Shown here one piece after another: positions 13,604-13,972 of a DNA stretch of 13,972 nucleotides. The translations under genes and the position numbers were made by a program. Below the pieces are notes generated by a model. It searched no databases. It was given only the letters and a program-made list of their open reading frames with translations, and was not told the origin of the DNA. Source of the stretch: CBDVBZ01 sp965372355. Lineage in GTDB: Bacteria > Krumholzibacteriota > Krumholzibacteriia > WVZY01. Where the stretch lies: positions 1 through 13,972 of the forward strand of contig CBDVBZ010000098.1 of NCBI GenBank assembly GCA_965372355.1. The letters are read 5' to 3'. Numbering within the stretch: position 1 is the first letter of the stretch; every line of letters begins with the position of its first letter.

Positions 13604-13972
13604 ACAACGGAGAGTTTGATCCTGGCTCAGAACGAACGCTGGCGGCGTGGATTAGGCATGCAAGTCGAACGAGAACGCACCCTTCGGGGTGTTAGTACAG
13701 TGGCGGACGGGTGAGTATCGCGTGGGAAACCTGCCTTTGAGCGGGGGATAACAGTTCTAACGGACTGCTAATACCGCATGACGCTGTTGATCGCATGTTC
13801 AACAGTTAAAGATGGCCTCTACATGTAAGCTGTCGCTTAAAGATGGTCCCGCGTCCTATTAGCTTGTTGGTGGGGTAACGGCCTACCAAGGCAACGATGG
13901 GTAGCCGGCCTGAGAGGGTGGTCGGCCACACTGGGACTGAGATACGGCCCAGACTCCTACGGGAGGCAGCAG
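13604..13972 (+). rRNA. rrs: 16S ribosomal RNA, 5' part, cut by the window end
   Basis: The universal bacterial 5' sequence AGAGTTTGATCCTGGCTCAG is at 13611-13630, so mature 16S should start near 13604 by E. coli numbering. Other landmarks are AACGAACGCTGGCGGCGTG, GGCGGACGGGTGAGTA, CTAATACCGCATGA and ACTGGGACTGAGATACGGCC. The window stops at CTCCTACGGGAGGCAGCAG, about E. coli position 357. The V1-V2 region (AGGCATGCAAGTCGAACGAG and the following loops) does not match a cultured group I can name. The rest of the rRNA operon lies beyond the right edge. Confidence 0.97.

Overview
The window reads as a chromosomal stretch of a diderm (Gram-negative-type) bacterium with an estimated GC content in the high fifties. 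The envelope genes support this: an Omp85-like outer-membrane barrel, a bifunctional PBP1A, two lipoproteins and a secreted multiheme cytochrome c. The right end is the first ~370 nt of a 16S rRNA gene. It resembles no cultured lineage I can name from memory. Together with the Asp-rich secreted protein and the cytochrome lipoprotein it suggests an uncultured phylum of the FCB type (Zixibacteria-like), but that placement is a low-confidence guess. I see no transposase, integrase, phage gene, CRISPR array or tRNA, so this is core rather than accessory sequence.

Layout, left to right. (1) 1-1729, minus: a large secreted protein cut by the left edge, with a signal peptide, two EF-hand/dockerin-like Asp-rich loops and an FnIII-like segment. 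(2) 1730-2099: divergent intergenic region with a GC-rich hairpin and a sigma70-like promoter. (3) 2100-3413, plus: lipoprotein fusing a degenerate 5'-nucleotidase-type domain to a four-heme cytochrome c554-like domain, closed by a terminator. (4) 3582-4349, plus: lipoprotein of unknown function, monocistronic between two intrinsic terminators. (5) 4517-7571, plus: alr-deoB-deoC, a probable operon joining D-alanine supply to deoxyribose-phosphate breakdown. (6) 7674-9758, minus: PBP1A, convergent with deoC. (7) 9984-11201, plus: tyrS, divergent from PBP1A. (8) 11250-13157, minus: POTRA plus Omp85-like barrel, convergent with tyrS. (9) 13255-13972, plus: an rRNA operon start with a near-consensus promoter, a boxB-boxA-like antitermination leader, further hairpins, and the 16S 5' end.

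Functional links. alr makes D-alanine and PBP1A polymerises and crosslinks the peptidoglycan that contains it, though the two genes lie on opposite strands. deoB and deoC carry out consecutive steps, deoxyribose-1-phosphate to deoxyribose-5-phosphate to acetaldehyde plus glyceraldehyde-3-phosphate. The remaining genes look independently controlled.

There is no obvious new multigene system here. The items most worth a second look are the cytochrome fusion, whose nucleotidase domain has lost most metal and catalytic residues while carrying an SCGC motif; a Thr-to-Ser change at the expected phosphorylated residue of DeoB; the apparently leaderless Omp85-like gene divergent from the rRNA promoter; and the structured rRNA leader.
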